From assembly GCA_003427395.1 (NCBI GenBank), contig BFEA01000052.1:2341400-2382900 (forward strand): a stretch of DNA of 41,501 nucleotides, written 5' to 3'. Below the pieces are notes generated by a model, which ran no database searches, had not been told where the DNA came from, and was given only the letters and a program-made list of their open reading frames with translations. The DNA comes from Chara braunii. Lineage: Eukaryota > Streptophyta > Charophyceae > Charales > Characeae. A program made the translations under genes and the position numbers. Within the stretch, counting starts at the first letter, position 1; each line of letters opens with the position of its first letter. Shown one piece after another: positions 1 to 9,300 of the stretch.

Positions 1-79
<79 letters not shown>
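1..79. repeat. (CT)n microsatellite at window start
   Basis: Uninterrupted CT dinucleotides, cut by the window edge. Confidence 0.97.
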
Positions 80-82
<3 letters not shown>

Positions 83-153
83 TGCGCTCGCATGTGCTCC
101 GCTCGGTTGCTTGCCATCAGCTTGTTTCTTCATCCCATTTGTCTGCCTGACAA

Positions 154-284
154 CATGCTCACAGTGGGACAAACACCTAAATCGGCGTTTTCTACTTGAG
201 TCTGGACGTGATTAAGGTCAGATTCATCCAGGTCCGCTCCTAATTGCAGTCATACATTTAGGAAAGTGCTACTGTGAGTATGCC
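154..284. repeat. CATACTCACA-ended dispersed repeat, copy 1
   Basis: Left CATGCTCACAGT and right ACTGTGAGTATG are near inverse. The interior (TTGAGTCTGGACGTGATTA, CATCCAGGTCCGCTC, ACATTTAGGAAAGTGCTA) matches the tandem pair at 38533 and 38718. Confidence 0.55.
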
Positions 285-831
285 CCGATCATTTTTGCAT
301 GCTATCTCTGTGCATGCATTTGTCATGCCATTTCAACCGCCCATGTCATCTTGTGTCATTTCAGCCTTGCACTTGCACCATCTCAGCTGTCCGAACAACT
401 TCAGTGTGGATGGTTGCGGCTGGCAGTTCGGAACAAGTTTGGTTATATGTGATGTGATTTGGTTATGTGTGATGTGACTCCAACCATGTAAAGAAATCGC
501 ACTGAAGTGTCATTACCAGGCCATCTGGGCGGGGTGCTAGAGGACGATGGCCCAGAGCGCTAACCGGTCACCAAAACTTGGATCGGTTGGTGATCTGTGC
601 CAGTTGCGGGCACACAGAGCCCAGATGTACAGCCGATCGTAATAGATTTGGGTGATTGGCTGCGAATGTGGGCTGATGTCCTCCAGCATACGGCCCAGGT
701 TTGCCGCCGATCTGATTTTGGTGATCAGCCCTGGATCTTGGCTGTCCATGACGGTCACAAACAGCCCAGATCCTCGGCAAGACTTGGGAGGATGCCATCA
801 GCCATGCCAGCAACGGATGGTTCAATTGGCC
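285..831. other. No recognisable gene
   Basis: Mixed-composition sequence with short open frames that have no recognisable similarity. Several GATC-rich words (540-800), no clear repeat unit. Confidence 0.5.
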
Positions 832-984
832 AACTGGACTTTGGGAGGGCCAGATCAGCCCGATACCTCTGCAAACCTACTGGGTGCCGGGCAGTTCTCT
901 ATCCCTATGTTTCACAACACCACCACGACGCACTGCTGAAGTGCCACTGCGGAACAAACTGGACTTTGGGAGGGCCAGATCAGC
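832..984 (+). repeat. Pair of 29-bp direct repeats
   Basis: AACTGGACTTTGGGAGGGCC followed by AGATCAGC occurs near 833 and 957, 124 bp apart. Confidence 0.75.
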
Positions 985-988
985 TGCA

Positions 989-1004
989 TATGTGTGTGTG
1001 TGTG

Positions 1005-1090
<86 letters not shown>
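989..1090. repeat. (GT)n(GA)n compound microsatellite
   Basis: GT tract switching to GA, the same order as at 28.4 and 28.8 kb. A second GT/GGGTGT tract lies at 1320-1410. Confidence 0.95.
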
Positions 1091-1317
1091 TTTCCCCACA
1101 CTGCAAATGTGTCACCCAGCATACTTTTGTTTGTGAGGAAAGCCACACTCTAGCCATGAAACTAATGTCGCTAATCCTGAGGAGGAGAAAAGAAGAAGAA
1201 GAGAGGACTTCCAGAAGGAGGGACTTTCTATGTCTGTCTGACAGTCCTTCACTGTGGGTGTGTTCTCATAAGTCACGTCATTTCACCTTCCATGTGTGTG
1301 TGCATGCATTGTGAGAT

Positions 1318-1360
<43 letters not shown>

Positions 1361-1480
1361 GGGTGTGTGGGTGTGGGTGGGTGTGCGTGGGTGTGGGTGT
1401 GTGGGTGTTGGGTATTTCAAAGCATATTATCCCCCCTGCCATGAAGCTTCACTGACCCTGTGGTATAAAGGTACTGGGCC

Positions 1481-1586
1481 TACCGTCTTCACCCAAATAG
1501 AACGTACGGTCATTATAGCTGAATTTGCGGCAACTTTCAGTCTAGATGCAGTGATACTGACGGGGTGTTTCGTCCGTTGAAGACGG
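1481..1586. mobile_element. Palindromic MITE copy A
   Basis: TACCGTCTTCACCCAAATAG at the left and the inverse GTTGAAGACGG at the right, with the family core GGTCATTATAGCTGAAT and ACTTTCAGTCTAGATGCAGT between. The right arm is more diverged than in copies B and C. Confidence 0.7.
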
Positions 1587-1906
1587 CGTCAGATGATCCT
1601 CTTCGCTCAAGCAATTGACCGTGTTGAAGCTGAACCACAATTGGAAGATGAAAAGACAAGAGAGTGATATGAAGAAGAGGACTATTCCCAGAGACCCACA
1701 CCCATATGCACAGATACGAAAGATACGAAGATGGAGAACAGACAATACGACGTAAATACACCGCAGGCGCACGGAATGAACACAGGAGTAGTGACAGACT
1801 GTTTCGCCGCACCTGCGCGAACTGGTGAGGAGTTCGAACCCTGTGTGGAGGTTGCACCCTCAACAGTCTTGCAGAATCCCCCCGCGAGTCTCAATACTTT
1901 TTTTCA

Positions 1907-2050
1907 AGTGTTTTGAGTTATAATCTCCTTCGGACCTCGTTGCAAGTGGGAAAAGACAGCAAAGCACACAGAGCAGCATGAACAAGGCAAACCGGGTAGC
2001 CTCGACAAGTTTTTTGAGTTATAATCTCCTTCGGACCTTGTTGCAAGTTG
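1907..2050 (+). repeat. Direct repeat, period 101 bp
   Basis: TTTTGAGTTATAATCTCCTT followed by CGGACCT(C/T)GTTGCAAGT occurs at 1911 and 2012. The intervening sequence is unique. Confidence 0.8.
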
Positions 2051-2074
2051 TCCCGGGCCACGCTGGTAGCCTAG
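2046..2074. mobile_element. Remnant end of the 281-bp hAT-like family
   Basis: GGGCCACGCTGGTAGCCTAG reproduces the right end of the element at 35784 (CTGGTAGCCTAG). The matching left end is not found upstream. Confidence 0.4.
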
Positions 2075-2828
2075 TCAATGTAAAATGATGTAGAGTCGTG
2101 AACCGTCGGAGTCATTCTCTCGACCTGTGCCCCCTCCCCTCCCCCCGCCTCCTCCACCCCTTGTCGTCTTAGTTCAGCAGCTTTCTCTTTTTGACCCACC
2201 TTTATAGCCTCCTCAAATGGGAGGTGTGTTTACAAAAAAAAAAGAAAAAGAAAAAAAAAGAAAAAAAAAAAGAAAAAAAAAAGCCTCCTCATGCTCTGAC
2301 TGAAGGCCTGTGGGATCACACGCTCGAGTGTACAGGCGGGTACGGGCGGGAGTGAGCAGGAGCGGGTGGTGAAAGAAATGCCAGCTATGGGCAGGTGTGG
2401 GTGGGATTATGCTAGAGGGTCTGGGGAGAGGGGCAGACATATGGTGAAAAATATATGTCTGGGTCTGGGCAGGTTCGGCTGCAATTCTTCTTCGAGGCCT
2501 GGGCTCGGCCGGGCCTGGGTTTCCACGCTCAAATCGGGCCCAGCTGTAAGCGGGCCAGGTTGTGGGAAATTTCTAAACTGCAGTTATGGCTGCAGATGCC
2601 ACAAATGTTATGCAGGTTCAGTGTGCCCCGGGAGTTGGCATGGGGGGAGGAGTTTGCGAGCTCTGAAGTGAAGCATGCGGGCAAGCCGGCGGGCCGACAG
2701 GACTCTTAACACCGCGAGGACGCAGCGAAATTCGGACACTGATGGACACGGCAAAGATCAAAGCAAACTATCGCATACTCACATCATATACAAAGCCCAG
2801 CAGACTTTAGGCTCGCCAATTCACCCCA
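2075..2828. other. No recognisable gene
   Basis: Pyrimidine-rich (2110-2180), A-rich (2234-2281) and G-rich (2330-2700) stretches. Open frames at 2366-2709 look compositional. Confidence 0.5.
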
Positions 2829-2928
2829 CTATCTTTCGGGACATCCGTTAAAATTGGAACGATACAGAGAATGAAGATTAGCATGGCCCCTGTGCAAGGA
2901 TGACACGCATAAATCAAGAAATTGTTCA
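2829..2928 (+). pseudogene. U6 snRNA retropseudogene
   Basis: Close match to U6 from the 5' stem-loop (CTTTCGGGACATCCG) through AAAATTGGAACGATACAGAGA, AGATTAGCATGGCCCCTG, GCAAGGATGACACGCA and AAATCAAGAAAT. Differences: a 4-nt insertion (ATGA) between the ACAGAGA box and AGATTAGC, one G missing in the 5' stem, GTCC changed to GTTC near the end, and no terminal T-run. An A-rich tail of AAATA/AATA units (about 2929-2962) follows instead. No plant USE or correctly spaced TATA box is visible upstream. The A-rich tail and lost promoter indicate retroposition. Confidence 0.85.
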
Positions 2929-3008
2929 ATAAATAAATAAATAATTAAATAAATAAATAATATGAGGATCCCAGAAGATGAATGTCTGTCATCCGGCATT
3001 CAGCCGCC

Positions 3009-3319
3009 TACCTTCTTCCCCTGAACACAACGTACGGTCGTTAATACTCATTATAGATGTATTTAGGCTGAAAGATATCCCAAATGCACAGCTATAATGA
3101 CCGTGCATCAGGGTTGCATACCCGCCTACCCCAACTGCCGACCGTATTGCAGCCGACCAGTAGGGCCGACCGGTCAGCGGTCAGCTGACCAGTCAGAAAA
3201 AAAAACAGCCATCCATTTTGTTTTTTCAAATCTGAGTTGGGGGCTGTACTGCGCTTGCTGAGTACAGCCCAAATCCTCTGAGAAACTTCTGGGAACGAGG
3301 GGGTGTATGTATGGGGGGG

Positions 3320-3383
<64 letters not shown>

Positions 3384-3410
3384 GGAGGGGTGGTATTTTT
3401 CTTTATTTTC

Positions 3411-3462
<52 letters not shown>

Positions 3463-3606
3463 AAGAATCCGTGCGGGGTGCCGACGACCCCCGACTGGTA
3501 GGTGCCAACCAGCCAACTGGTCGGCTAGTCAGCATCCGACTAGTCGAGGGTTGCTGACCGCCGGGGTATGCAACCTTGCCGTGCATTGTATTCGGGAGGA
3601 AAGGTA
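3009..3606 (+). mobile_element. Palindromic MITE copy D, interrupted by a hAT-like element
   Basis: The left part (3009-3108) begins TACCTTCTTCCCCTGAACA and ends ATAATGACCGTGCAT. The right part resumes at 3579 with CCGTGCAT and TGTATTCGGGAGGAAAGGTA (to 3606). Removing the insert and one duplicated octamer leaves a ~120-bp near-palindrome of the same family as 1481, 34217 and 39484. Confidence 0.75.
3109..3578 (+). mobile_element. Nonautonomous hAT-like transposon, 470 bp, nested
   Basis: Flanked by a perfect 8-bp target duplication CCGTGCAT (3101-3108 and 3579-3586). Terminal inverted repeats: left CAGGGTTGCATACCC, right (reverse complement) CAAGGTTGCATACCC, 14 of 15 identical. CA(G/A)GG ends plus an 8-bp duplication are the hAT signature. 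Subterminal GACCGGTCAGC/GCTGACC-like words repeat near both ends. The interior is dominated by poly-G (about 3313-3382) and poly-A (3412-3460); no transposase is encoded. Confidence 0.85.
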
Positions 3607-3689
3607 ATAGTGCACAGGCACTTCATACAAACAGGCACTGACTATTTGGCACATCCTAAGTGGCCAGACACACTTGAGAAAAAGCAACC

Positions 3690-3870
3690 GCCCTACAAGT
3701 GGAGAACGACACAAAGAGAACACCTTTTTTTTTTCTTTTTTTTTTTGGCGAGAATCTTGGATGCACCAATCTATTGGTGGCGAGAACAACACAAAGAGAA
3801 CACTTTTTTGTTTTTTGCGAGAATTCTATATGCGCCAGTCTATTGCTGGAAAATGGATCAAAGAGAACAC
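3690..3870 (+). repeat. Three degenerate ~75-bp tandem units
   Basis: Each contains AAAGAGAACAC, a T-run, GCGAGAAT and a CCA(A/G)TCTATTG word. They decay toward 3870. Confidence 0.6.
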
Positions 3871-4106
3871 TAACAAGGAGGGAGAGAACAAAGGATAGAA
3901 GTGGGGGCAGGCAGCGAGGCACACAAGAAGGGCCTGCGCAGTATCGCCGGAATCAGAAAACGATGGTATGGCGGATGATTTGGAAGTGGGAGAAAAGGGC
4001 GGATGACTAGTTAGTGGGAGAAAAGGGCGGACGATTCAGAAGTGGGAGAAAAGGAAAAAGGGTGAATGGCAGATAGCAAGACTGCACCCGACAGGCCAGC
4101 CACCGA

Positions 4107-4243
4107 CACCAGGGGAAGAAAAAGAATAAAAAGGACCATTCCCGGCTACGGTATTCACCCGAACACATAGCACCCACCAGGGGAAGAAAAAGAATAAAAA
4201 GGACCATTCCCGGCTACGGTATTCACCCGAACACATAGCACCC
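4107..4243 (+). repeat. 68-bp tandem duplication
   Basis: Two almost identical units starting CACCAGGGGAAGAAAAAG and including CCATTCCCGGCTACGG and CACCCGAACACATAGCAC. Confidence 0.9.
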
Positions 4244-4415
4244 TGAAAATGAACGCATACAAGGTCTGTTTCCGGCCTGATGCAGTCAAAATGAGGGTGC
4301 GTTGTGCTCGGGGCAGGACGGTAGTTTTTTTTTCCCAACTTGACTTAAAAGGAAATTGGACCATCGCCAGTGGGTTTTTTGTTTTGTCACTTAGCTAGGC
4401 TGTTGGCTGTTTTTC

Positions 4416-4565
4416 TGGGTGCCCATGCACCCAACTTGTGTCTGGATGCATGCCTGAGTACGGAGGCGGCCATGGGCCCCAGGCAGGGTTCTGGGCAGCC
4501 CTAGCACAAAAAAAAAAAGAAAAAAAAAAAGAAAGAAAGGGAGGGAAAGTGAATCTCAAAAAAAA

Positions 4566-4605
<40 letters not shown>

Positions 4606-4945
4606 CGACTTTTGGTTGAGGGGCACATGAGAGTTCCTCATGGAACTGAAGATAGAAAAGACAATAACAGAATCACATTAAGGCATCTCCCTTTAGAGTT
4701 TAAACCCCTTCAGTCCCTTCATAACTGACTTATGCCCCTATATTCCCACCCTTTGACAGTCAACACTTGAAAAAAGAGAAGAGCCTGGTGTTGGGCTCCT
4801 CTGGGCATGCGCGGAAACCCCCCGCCGCCAAGAGAAAAAAAGAAAGAAATTTACCCCACGTATTCCCATGCCCGGGTACCCTGGTTGTGAGACCCCCAGG
4901 GCGACTTGCCCGGATGCCTGTCCCACGCGGCACAGGTGGGCGATC
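4416..4945. repeat. GC-ended, A/T-run-cored repeat, copy 1
   Basis: Shares with 12736-13210 the opening GCACCCAACTTGTG, then GGGCAGCCC(T/C)A, a poly-A/T core, TTGGTTGAGG, ATAACAGAATCACA, CCCTTTA, TTGACAG and a closing GGGTACCC with GGTGCC-like words. Many differences from copy 2 are C-to-T or G-to-A at CpG sites, e.g. GCCCGAATACACGCCC versus GTCTGGATGCATGCCT. Confidence 0.65.
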
Positions 4946-5100
4946 CAAGTAGCCAGGCATAGGAATAAAAAACAATTGGACCATGTTATCTATGTGGGCG
5001 CCTCTGTGCAGGCGAGTATGGCTACCTGATTTTGTAATGGGTGGTTGGAAATAAAAAAATGTTTTGCACGCTAAGGGCTTCGCTCCGCTACTCTCCCCAT

Positions 5101-5187
5101 GCACAAAAGACAAAGTATGGCAGTGCATCTTTCCATGTTCCAGTGAAAGACGCAGTCTCATTTTGCACATCTAGAGAGTAGTGCAGC
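5101..5187 (+). repeat. Outlying copy of the 30.4-31.3 kb repeat
   Basis: GCACAAAAGACAAAGTATGG, CAGTGCATCTTTCCATGTTC and GAGAGTAGTGCAGC align with 30413-30505. Confidence 0.55.
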
Positions 5188-5323
5188 GAGGCCCTAACTC
5201 GCTATGGTTTGACAAACACGCCAACCCAGCAGACAGAGATGCGTTGTGCTTGCTTTGTTTTCGTTTGTTTTGTGTTATTGTGTGGACTTGCAGTGTTTGC
5301 TTTCTTTTGTTTTTAGCGTCTCT

Positions 5324-5690
5324 GAGTATGGTGTCAGATTGGCAGCGCTTTCGAGGTGCTAATATCGGCGGCAGAAGGCGGCATGTTGTGTGTTGTATCT
5401 CTTTTAGTGTCTCTGACAAATTGAGTGAGGTGGTGGGGGTGATATCGACCATTGATTTGTGGCGGAGAGCCGTATGAAGGAAACTATCACTTGCGGTTCG
5501 GCGGGTGGGAAAACAAACTTAAGCCTGACCTCTATCTATGATAAGTATTGGAGCTCTCAGTTCTTGGATTTATTGTGTGGGCAGACAATGTGTTTCTCTG
5601 ATGGTAACCTGAGTGTTTGGTGTCAGATTGGCAATGTTCTGGAGGTGCTGATCTTGGCGGCAGTAGGCATTTTGTGTGTTTTGTTTCCCG
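5324..5690 (+). repeat. Imperfect direct repeat, period ~288 bp
   Basis: 5324-5402 and 5612-5690 share TGGTGTCAGATTGGCA, GAGGTGCT, GGCGGCAG and TGTGTGTTGT-type words. The repeat lies directly upstream of the hammerhead array; no link is shown. Confidence 0.6.
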
Positions 5691-5726
5691 CGCATACATG
5701 CATGCACACTCTGTTGTGCACACATG

Positions 5727-5728
5727 CA

Positions 5729-5766
<38 letters not shown>

Positions 5767-5780
5767 CACACACACACACA
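5727..5780. repeat. (AC)n microsatellite
   Basis: AC repeats with one GC interruption. Confidence 0.95.
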
Positions 5781-6019
5781 CTAGTGGTCATGCCATTGAG
5801 GGTATCCATGGCCGAATGGGTGTGTAGAGTGGGTTTTATGGCTGTGACAGGAGAGTTCCTAGGAATTACTGTCATTCTTGTCAGGGGTTTGGACCGACAG
5901 TCCACTAGGGTACCAGGCTTGATGTGAGTGAAGTCGGCCACTTTTCTTAGGGCAGCAGGGCTATCACTAACGCTGGGCGACGCGGTGTGTCCTTATCCGT
6001 CTGTCAAATGCATCCTGGG

Positions 6020-6076
6020 CAGACTGTTGGGGTTCAACCTCCTGATGAGGTAGTGAAACTCTGACGAAATAGTCTG
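6020..6076 (+). ncRNA. Type III hammerhead ribozyme-like motif, copy 1 (core intact)
   Basis: 57 nt with the order stem III, NUH, stem I, CUGAUGA, stem II, GAAA, stem III, as in type III (sTRSV-like) hammerheads. Stem III pairs CAGACUG (6020-6026) with UAGUCUG (6070-6076), 7 bp with one G-U. The cleavage triplet is GUU (6026-6028). Stem I with its loop is 13 nt (6029-6041). CUGAUGA is 6042-6048. Stem II with its loop is 17 nt (6049-6065), weakened by a G-A mismatch but keeping the conserved G-C closing pair. GAAA is 6066-6069. Every invariant core base is present. Activity is not shown by sequence alone; H17 = U usually cleaves more slowly than C. Confidence 0.78.
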
Positions 6077-6197
6077 ACACAGTTATCATGTTTTTGTGGA
6101 GTTGTGCGTAACGCGCACGCTCGACCACTTTTCTCAAGGGTATCGCTAACTCTGGTGATGTGGGGAGTCCTTATCCCTCAGTCATATACATCCTGGG

Positions 6198-6254
6198 CTG
6201 GCTGTCAGGGCTCAACCTACTGACAAGTCGGGGAAAGTCTGACAAAACAGTCTG
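6198..6254 (+). ncRNA. Hammerhead-like motif, copy 2 (core mutated)
   Basis: Identical architecture and spacing to copy 1 (7-nt stem III arms, 13-nt stem I, 17-nt stem II). The triplet is a canonical GUC (6204-6206). Stem II is good: GUCGG at its 5' end pairs with CUGAC at its 3' end. The core reads CUGACAA instead of CUGANGA (G8 to A), and AAAA replaces GAAA (G12 to A). Both changes hit catalytic guanosines, so this copy should be inactive. Confidence 0.7.
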
Positions 6255-6289
6255 ACACAGTCATGCTTTTTTTTGTGGAGTTGTATGGT

Positions 6290-6346
6290 GAGCATGCCAA
6301 CACTCAACCTCCTGATGAGTCGGTCGTAGTATGACAAAGCAGTCTG
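6290..6346 (+). ncRNA. Hammerhead-like motif, copy 3 (degenerate)
   Basis: CUGAUGAGUC (6312-6321) and the right stem III arm CAGUCUG (6340-6346) are kept at the family spacing. The NUH uridine is lost, GAAA has become AAAG, and the left stem III arm no longer pairs. Relict copy. Confidence 0.6.
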
Positions 6347-6380
6347 GCATAGTTAGGCCTTTCTTTTGCAGAATTGCCTT

Positions 6381-9300
6381 TCTGCGTCCACCTAACTCGC
6401 GCCTGGCCTCGACCAAATGCAAAGGTCGGGCGCAACCTTTTCTTCAATTAGCCAGATCCCGGCCTCGACGGGGCTGTGCTTTTTTCCACCCAAATCCCAA
6501 CTCACGCGGCCTGACGGCTGTGCGTGGATTTAACCCTTAACATGGCCGCACATCTTGCGGTTTGCTCATTCCGTCAAAAGGGGGCCACATGTGATTACTC
6601 CACGTGGCTGTGCCTTTTCTTTGTTTTGGTCGAAGCGTCCGACATTTAAAATACCCGACAGATACCCTTGTCAGGGTTTATGACCCAACAACGGGTAGTG
6701 ATAGAGCTGGATTAGAAGACTGAGAGAGGGAACTCAAGGGATTATAACTTTTAAGAACGCAAGAATTCAGTGGTCTACAACCGAAACTCGTGCGAATGGC
6801 ATGTGTGTGCAGATCATAGTTTATTTCATCAGCAAAATGAACCATATGCACATGAGTGGTAATCGCTCCATAGCTGTTATCATACAATTTTCATTGCCTG
6901 AGTGGTGAGTCTTTTTGTGCATAAATGTGGATCACGTTTGCGGAGAATGTTAGTTGGGGTAAGAGGAAAGAAGTCGAACTTTGGTGTGCGTGCAAAAGGG
7001 AGAGCTCGCTGATATAAATCACTATTCATCGCTCTGACGCGATCTTCGAGAGAACATCAAGGGGTATGTGTACAACAGAAGTAAGTGTTTGGTACTGTGT
7101 ATTCACTGCGAGACAACTTATTTTGATTAGATGAACACTAATTGAAGCTCGAGCATTGGGCTTGAATAAGTGATTGTTTTACAAGTAAAAATTCTATATG
7201 CAGAAAGGTGAGTACCTATGTCACTGCGTACTGTCAGAAATTATATTTTGTCTAAAGAATATCTCATCATCGTCATCGTGTCTGATTACGACGTATGAGA
7301 GCGAGTGATGAGGAGGACGTGACCAGGCTATTATATGCCTCTGCCATTATTTATTATACTTCGACGTTACCGAGTCTTCCAGCAAACCCCTCTGGGTTAT
7401 TATGGACAAACATAATCAGTTTCAAAGGTGTGACTAACGTGATCACAATCAGTTGGACAAGATTGTAGTAATTTAGGATTCGAGGGTCAGTCAGTAATGA
7501 ACGATTTATCGAGCTGTAATTGACCGAGCTGCGGTATTAGAAACAAGACAATGATTGAGGTTGGTTTTCCTGACTCCCAATAGTTGTCATCTGTTAATGG
7601 TCAAGATCGATTTTATATCTGTGCTTATCACTATAGACTTGTGGTTGCAATTAACAAAATTCTTGAGATAATAAATGCGGGGTCCTTCGATTACCAAATA
7701 TCTATAAATGGAAAAGGTATAAGCATGAAATATCTGTGGCATATTCTAACATGTCTTAAAGAGGGGTTGTTAGTAAAATCAAGTGTGGCTTAATCTGACT
7801 CTGTTGGTGATTGGACTTCCATCATCAAAGAACATTTAACTATCTCAAACTATTCTTACTGTATACCATGTAGCAGGAAAAAAAAACAATGGGCATAAGA
7901 GATCAAGCGAGCTTCGCTCAAATGTGATGTCCTGTCGTACGAAGTTTCCCTTGCCACGGTGAATGCGTAAGAGGCTACTTGTATTGCAAAAGATAGCTTG
8001 TTTATTGGTTCAGTACTTACAAAAGGGGGTCTAAAGTTCACAACACTTGTATGCGCAACCTTCTTGCCTAGGGAAGTTAGGAAGTTATACTAGGGTTTTC
8101 GCTTAATTAGACCGACAAGATTAGGGGAAAACAAAACATCCGAAGAAAAACATCTCTAAAACAATAATCTTTCATTATTATTCAAGCAAAAAGGGGTTAT
8201 GAATAACACAACTGGTACTCAGTGTGTTATATGAGAGGAACCTGTATGCGGTAATATTTAACGTTGTATGTAATCAGTTGTTACATTTAATTTACCTTTG
8301 TGCATTGTATGGAGGGATCGAGTTCGACCACTCTCTGTGTTGTATACGGATGAAGGGTTGTTTTCGGGTGCTCTCTGTGTAAGGGAGGAATGAGAATTGA
8401 TTTAGCCTTTCATTGTGCCCCATGTACAGCCTCATGTGCAGTCTCTAATAGGAATCGCAATTCTATTTTAATTCATTTGTGGCAAGCGACTACCGAGAGC
8501 TTTGGCAGGGAATTGTTGTTGAACAATGAGCAGTTGGTTTTTAGCGAAGAAAACTAGGTAGTAGGGTTTTGTAGAAAATTTCAACAGTGGTTATTAATGG
8601 TGAACAACTTGATTTCAACAATAACCTCCTTTTCATCCAAAGGTAGGAAGGCGAACGGAGTTTTCATCCCCTCTCAACCAAAAAAATCGAAAGATGAAAA
8701 CAACGATGAAAAAGTCAAAATTATGTGTAGCAACTCTCTTGATGCCGTGTGACAACCACTATGATAGAAAAGGAGACTGAGACGACAAAATCATTGAAAG
8801 TTTTGTGTAATCTAACTCTGGCAGCATGGTGATAAGTCTACACTGCAAGAACCTTAAGTAATTGCTACGAAAAAAATGCTTGATGATATTGAATTTTAGA
8901 ATTTCTGAACCCTTTTATGTCCAAAATCTATCAGACCATAAACAGTCTTTCTTCCCTGCCAATGCTTAAACTTCAGAGCAAAAAGAGAGATTATGAAGGA
9001 TGACGAGGTAGTAGTAATGAGATGCGGAATCAACAAAGATAAGTATGAGGGATGAAAAATGTAGACTGGTTAAGACATGAAATTTCATAAATAGCTCTCG
9101 AGGAAGGATGTAGTTTAGAGAATTGGAGAAAGAAAATACATTGACTACGTTTTCTTATGTCACAATCGCAATGACAAACTGCAAAGCACGAGCTCATCTT
9201 TAGAGACTATTGAGCAGACCAAAGTGAAGCTAAAGTGAATGCAAAAACTATTAAACCTATTATCTCAAAGACTCTTAAGTAAATCATTTAGCAAGTATCA

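Larger units (their letters stand above)
5939..6380 (+). repeat. Tandem repeat array carrying the hammerhead motifs
   Basis: Two units of roughly 165-185 bp (about 5939-6124 and 6125-6289) plus a partial third (6290-6380). They share CCACTTTTCT, a CCTTATCC stretch, CATCCTGGGC, the hammerhead, then GACACAGT and a T-run followed by GTGGAGTTGT. Tandem units with one hammerhead each resemble retrozyme or satellite arrays. No long open frame, tRNA primer-binding site or LTR ends are visible nearby. Confidence 0.7.

Noticed and set aside
1820-1845. GAGTTCGAACCC as a tRNA B box
   Set aside because: No A box at suitable distance and no T-stem pairing. Similar isolated words near 14600, 32446 and 39410 fail in the same way.
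3092-3586. Long proline/phenylalanine and glycine/lysine open frames
   Set aside because: They are translations of poly-G and poly-A inside the hAT-like element.
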